This document shows, piece by piece, positions 6,894-8,186 of a stretch of DNA of 8,186 nt. Origin of the DNA: Erysipelotrichaceae bacterium (GTDB lineage Bacteria; Bacillota_I; Bacilli_A; Erysipelotrichales; Erysipelotrichaceae); the NCBI GenBank assembly GCA_021442745.1, contig JABUSI010000224.1:1-8186 (forward strand), given 5' to 3'. Below the pieces are notes generated by a model, which saw nothing but the letters and a program-made list of their open reading frames with translations, did no database searches and was not told the origin of the DNA. The translations under genes were made by a program, and so were the position numbers. Numbering within the stretch: position 1 is the first letter of the stretch; every line of letters starts with the position of its first letter.

Positions 6894-6900
6894 CCCCCTT
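6894..6900 (-). promoter_or_regulatory. Shine-Dalgarno site deciding the pilC start
   Basis: AAGGGGG on the minus strand, 5 nt before the ATG at 6888. It favours MPTYLYKAV as the N-terminus over the longer frame opening at 6924. Confidence 0.75.
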
Positions 6901-6919
6901 TTCTAGTCGTCTCAATCCT

Positions 6920-6960
6920 ACCATAGGTAATATCTGTCATATGAAAGCTGGTAATTTCCG
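6920..6960 (-). promoter_or_regulatory. Presumed promoter region of the pilus operon (weak candidate elements)
   Basis: This is the only non-coding space between the terminator of the upstream unit and pilC, so a promoter is expected here. The best sigma-A-like pair I can find on the minus strand is TTACCA (6954-6949) and TATTAC (6932-6927) with a 16-nt spacer, each 4 of 6 to consensus. No strong TTGACA/TATAAT pair is present. The weakness would fit activator dependence or an alternative sigma factor (inference), or transcription entering from another site. Confidence 0.3.
6926..6957. repeat. Direct repeat GGTAAT pair in the pilus operon leader
   Basis: GGTAATAT at 6926-6933 and GGTAATTT at 6950-6957 on the plus strand are 24 bases apart start to start. 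The palindrome TCATATGA (6937-6944) lies between them. Both repeats overlap the candidate -10 and -35 boxes. The arrangement could be an operator; short repeats in an AT-rich spacer also arise by chance. Confidence 0.3.
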
Positions 6961-6984
6961 AGACTTTTATGGTACATTTTGCAT

Positions 6985-7015
6985 AAAAAAAAGCCTGGCG
7001 GTCATGCCGTCAGGC
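6985..7015 (-). terminator. Intrinsic terminator after the HAD hydrolase gene
   Basis: Read on the minus strand: stem GCCTGACGG, loop CATGA, stem CCGCCAGGC, then eight T. The 9-bp stem has one A-C mismatch. It begins 14 nt after the TAA of the HAD gene. There is no T-run on the plus-strand side, so it acts in the minus direction only. It separates the yitT-like/HAD unit from the pilus operon. Confidence 0.92.
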
Positions 7016-7029
7016 AGGATATTGAGATT

Positions 7030-7683
7030 TTACAGCAGGGTTCTGATATAGTCTGTAATTTCCGGATATCCCGGAAACTTTTTTGTCCCTTCGGGATAGT
7101 TCAGCATCACGGGTGCATTACAGTAAGCCAGTACATCCAGATTCGCATTGATTGCACTTTGTACTCCGTATACGCTGTCTTCAATAACCAGTACATGTTC
7201 CGGTTCCAGATTCAGCTGACGCAAGGAATGCAGGTACAATTCCGGAGAAGGTTTTTCCTCTTTGACGTCTCCTTTGGCAGAAATCAGGGAAATATATTTC
7301 CCCAGTCCGGTCTGACGTAACATTCTCTCTACGGCTTGTTTCTCGTTGCTGGAACAAATGGCCATCCGGATTCCGTTTTCATGCAGAAGCTCCACCAGTT
7401 CCCGTACCCCGGGATTCAGACTGACGCTGTAATCAATCGGATGTTCATTGAAATACGTCTTCTTCAATACCTGGATTTCTTCCAGCGTATATTGTTTCAG
7501 ATATCCCTGAATCAGAATATTTTCCAGTTCAATGCTGCACCCGTACAACCGGACCGTATCTTCCTTACTGAACGTATAACCGTATTGTGCTACGATTTCA
7601 CCGACCATTTTTGCGTAATACGTTTCCGAATCCACCATCGTACCATCCATATCAAAAATTACGGCCTGCAATTTCTTTCCCAT
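7030..7683 (-). CDS. HAD-superfamily hydrolase, beta-phosphoglucomutase-like (217 aa)
   Basis: Cytoplasmic phosphatase or phosphomutase of HAD subfamily IA. All four signature motifs are present: motif I FDMDGTMVDSE with nucleophile Asp11 and acid/base Asp13; motif II ICSSN with Ser111/Ser112; motif III Lys144 in EEKPSPELY; motif IV VIEDSVYGV with Glu168-Asp169 for Mg2+ binding. Residues about 17-90 form the helical cap (type C1). The length of 217 residues is normal for the family. The exact substrate (sugar phosphate such as beta-glucose 1-phosphate, phosphoglycolate or another small phosphate ester) cannot be read from the sequence. The start has AAGGAG 10 nt upstream, overlapping the TAA of the YitT-like gene 14 nt before, so the two are probably co-transcribed. 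A clear terminator follows. There is no evident functional link to the pilus genes. Confidence 0.93.
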   Translation of the reverse strand: MGKKLQAVIFDMDGTMVDSETYYAKMVGEIVAQYGYTFSKEDTVRLYGCSIELENILIQGYLKQYTLEEIQVLKKTYFNEHPIDYSVSLNPGVRELVELLHENGIRMAICSSNEKQAVERMLRQTGLGKYISLISAKGDVKEEKPSPELYLHSLRQLNLEPEHVLVIEDSVYGVQSAINANLDVLAYCNAPVMLNYPEGTKKFPGYPEITDYIRTLL

Positions 7684-7693
7684 AGAAGCTCGT

Positions 7694-7699
7694 CTCCTT
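7694..7699 (-). promoter_or_regulatory. Shine-Dalgarno site of the HAD gene overlapping the YitT-like stop
   Basis: On the minus strand TAAGGAG combines the TAA stop of the YitT-like gene with the AAGGAG ribosome site, 10 nt before the ATG at 7683. It is the same economical junction type as in the pilus operon. Confidence 0.7.
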
Positions 7700-8186
7700 A
7701 CAAATATCTCTTTTCCGATGAGAAGCCTCTTCCTTTGACTTCGTTGACGTGTGTAATGATGATGAAAGCTTCCTCATCAATGGTATGAATAATCCGTTGA
7801 AACCGCAGAACGTCTTTTACGTCCATCACGGAAACAATGACGTCGGTTTCGATTTTCAGATATCCGGTCCGTCCGTGAAATACCGTCAGTCCGCGGTCCA
7901 GCTGATGCATGATTTCTTCCTGAATTTGTTCGGAATACCTGGAAATGATTTTCAGTTCGACTTTCTCCGTACCGATTAACATGACTTTATCCAGAACGAC
8001 ACTGTAGATACAAATCAGAATGATACCGTACAGAAGATGCGTGATTTCCGAAAACCTAAACTGCAATAACAGAATCAGCGCGTCTAACACAAAAATACTG
8101 TATCCGACCGGAATACGCAGATACTTACGTAAAATCAAAGGCGGAATATCCATTCCTCCGGTACTGGCTCCCTGCCGGACCACAAT
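7698..8186 (-). CDS. YitT-family membrane protein with C-terminal DUF2179 domain, 5' end cut by window edge
   Basis: C-terminal 162 residues of an integral membrane protein of the YitT/DUF2179 family, whose molecular role is not settled. The frame is open to the edge of the window (first visible codons I-V-V-R-Q-G). QGASTGGMDIPPLIL, near the visible start, matches the conserved STGG-D motif of the family. Two hydrophobic helices follow (about visible residues 27-42, VGYSIFVLDALILLLQ, and 49-67, LLYGIILICIYSVVLDKVM). The cytoplasmic DUF2179 domain covers the last 80 or so residues, with GRTGYLKIETDVIVSVMDV and the terminal ITHVNEVKGRGFS characteristic of it. Family members are about 280 residues, so roughly 120 N-terminal residues and further helices lie outside. 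A GTG at 8183 is not a start; it is internal to the conserved region. Confidence 0.9.
   Translation of the reverse strand: MVVRQGASTGGMDIPPLILRKYLRIPVGYSIFVLDALILLLQFRFSEITHLLYGIILICIYSVVLDKVMLIGTEKVELKIISRYSEQIQEEIMHQLDRGLTVFHGRTGYLKIETDVIVSVMDVKDVLRFQRIIHTIDEEAFIIITHVNEVKGRGFSSEKRYL

Noticed and set aside
6889..6924. Longer start for pilC at 6924
   Set aside because: No Shine-Dalgarno before it; the extra residues MVGLRRLEKGDT are not typical, and the stretch contains the AAGGGGG site for the ATG at 6888.
6985..7015. Bidirectional terminator
   Set aside because: The T-run exists only on the minus-strand side; reading the plus strand, the hairpin is followed by AGGATATTG, not T's, and no plus-strand gene ends there.
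7698..8183. GTG at 8183 as the start of the YitT-like gene
   Set aside because: The frame continues to the window edge and the conserved STGG motif immediately follows, so this is an internal part of a truncated gene.
1..8186. Mobile elements, CRISPR arrays, tRNA or rRNA genes
   Set aside because: No transposase or integrase motifs, no regularly spaced repeats and no tRNA-like cloverleaf were seen; nearly all sequence is accounted for by coding frames.

Overview
The window looks like chromosomal DNA of a Gram-positive bacterium (Bacillota; a clostridial or Erysipelotrichia-type anaerobe is my guess). The evidence is strong purine-rich Shine-Dalgarno sites close before almost every gene, moderate GC (about mid-40s percent by eye), a YitT/DUF2179 membrane protein, and a pilus locus with a fused PilM-PilN protein and no outer-membrane secretin gene in view. 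The genus cannot be fixed from the sequence alone. Every gene supported here lies on the minus strand, so transcription runs from high to low coordinates.

Region 1 (8186 to 6985): the C-terminal part of a YitT-family membrane protein (cut by the window edge) is followed 14 nt later by a complete HAD-superfamily hydrolase of the beta-phosphoglucomutase-like type. A clear intrinsic terminator (6985-7015) closes this short transcription unit.

Region 2 (6984 to 6889): a spacer of about 96 nt holds the presumed promoter of the next operon. The -10/-35 elements are weak. It contains a repeated GGTAAT element and a 7-bp inverted repeat that could be operator sites.

Region 3 (6888 to 1): a compact type IV pilus (T4P) assembly operon of seven genes, separated by at most 17 nt or overlapping. 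In transcription order they are: PilC/GspF platform protein; a PilM-PilN fusion (GspL-like); a PilO/GspM-like protein; a large 518-residue PilX/GspK-like minor pilin with a predicted beta-rich extracellular domain; two small class III prepilins starting MNKKG; and the PilB/GspE extension ATPase, whose last part (about 100 residues expected) lies beyond position 1. The ATPase has no stop codon inside the window and fills 1-1373 as one open frame.

How they should work together: PilB hydrolyses ATP at the cytoplasmic face, turning PilC, while PilMN and PilO form the alignment/inner-membrane complex. The three prepilin-like proteins are candidates for the initiating or tip complex of the fibre. 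No major pilin, prepilin peptidase or PilT retraction ATPase is visible; they may lie downstream of pilB or elsewhere. The most unusual points are the PilMN fusion with a degenerate nucleotide-binding site, the large tip-like protein lacking the usual Glu5, the repeated 8-nt ATGAATAA stop/start overlaps, the MshEN-like (possible cyclic-di-GMP) N-terminus of PilB, and the placement of pilB after the minor pilins. I see no mobile element, CRISPR array, tRNA or rRNA, and no gene-free stretch over 300 bases.
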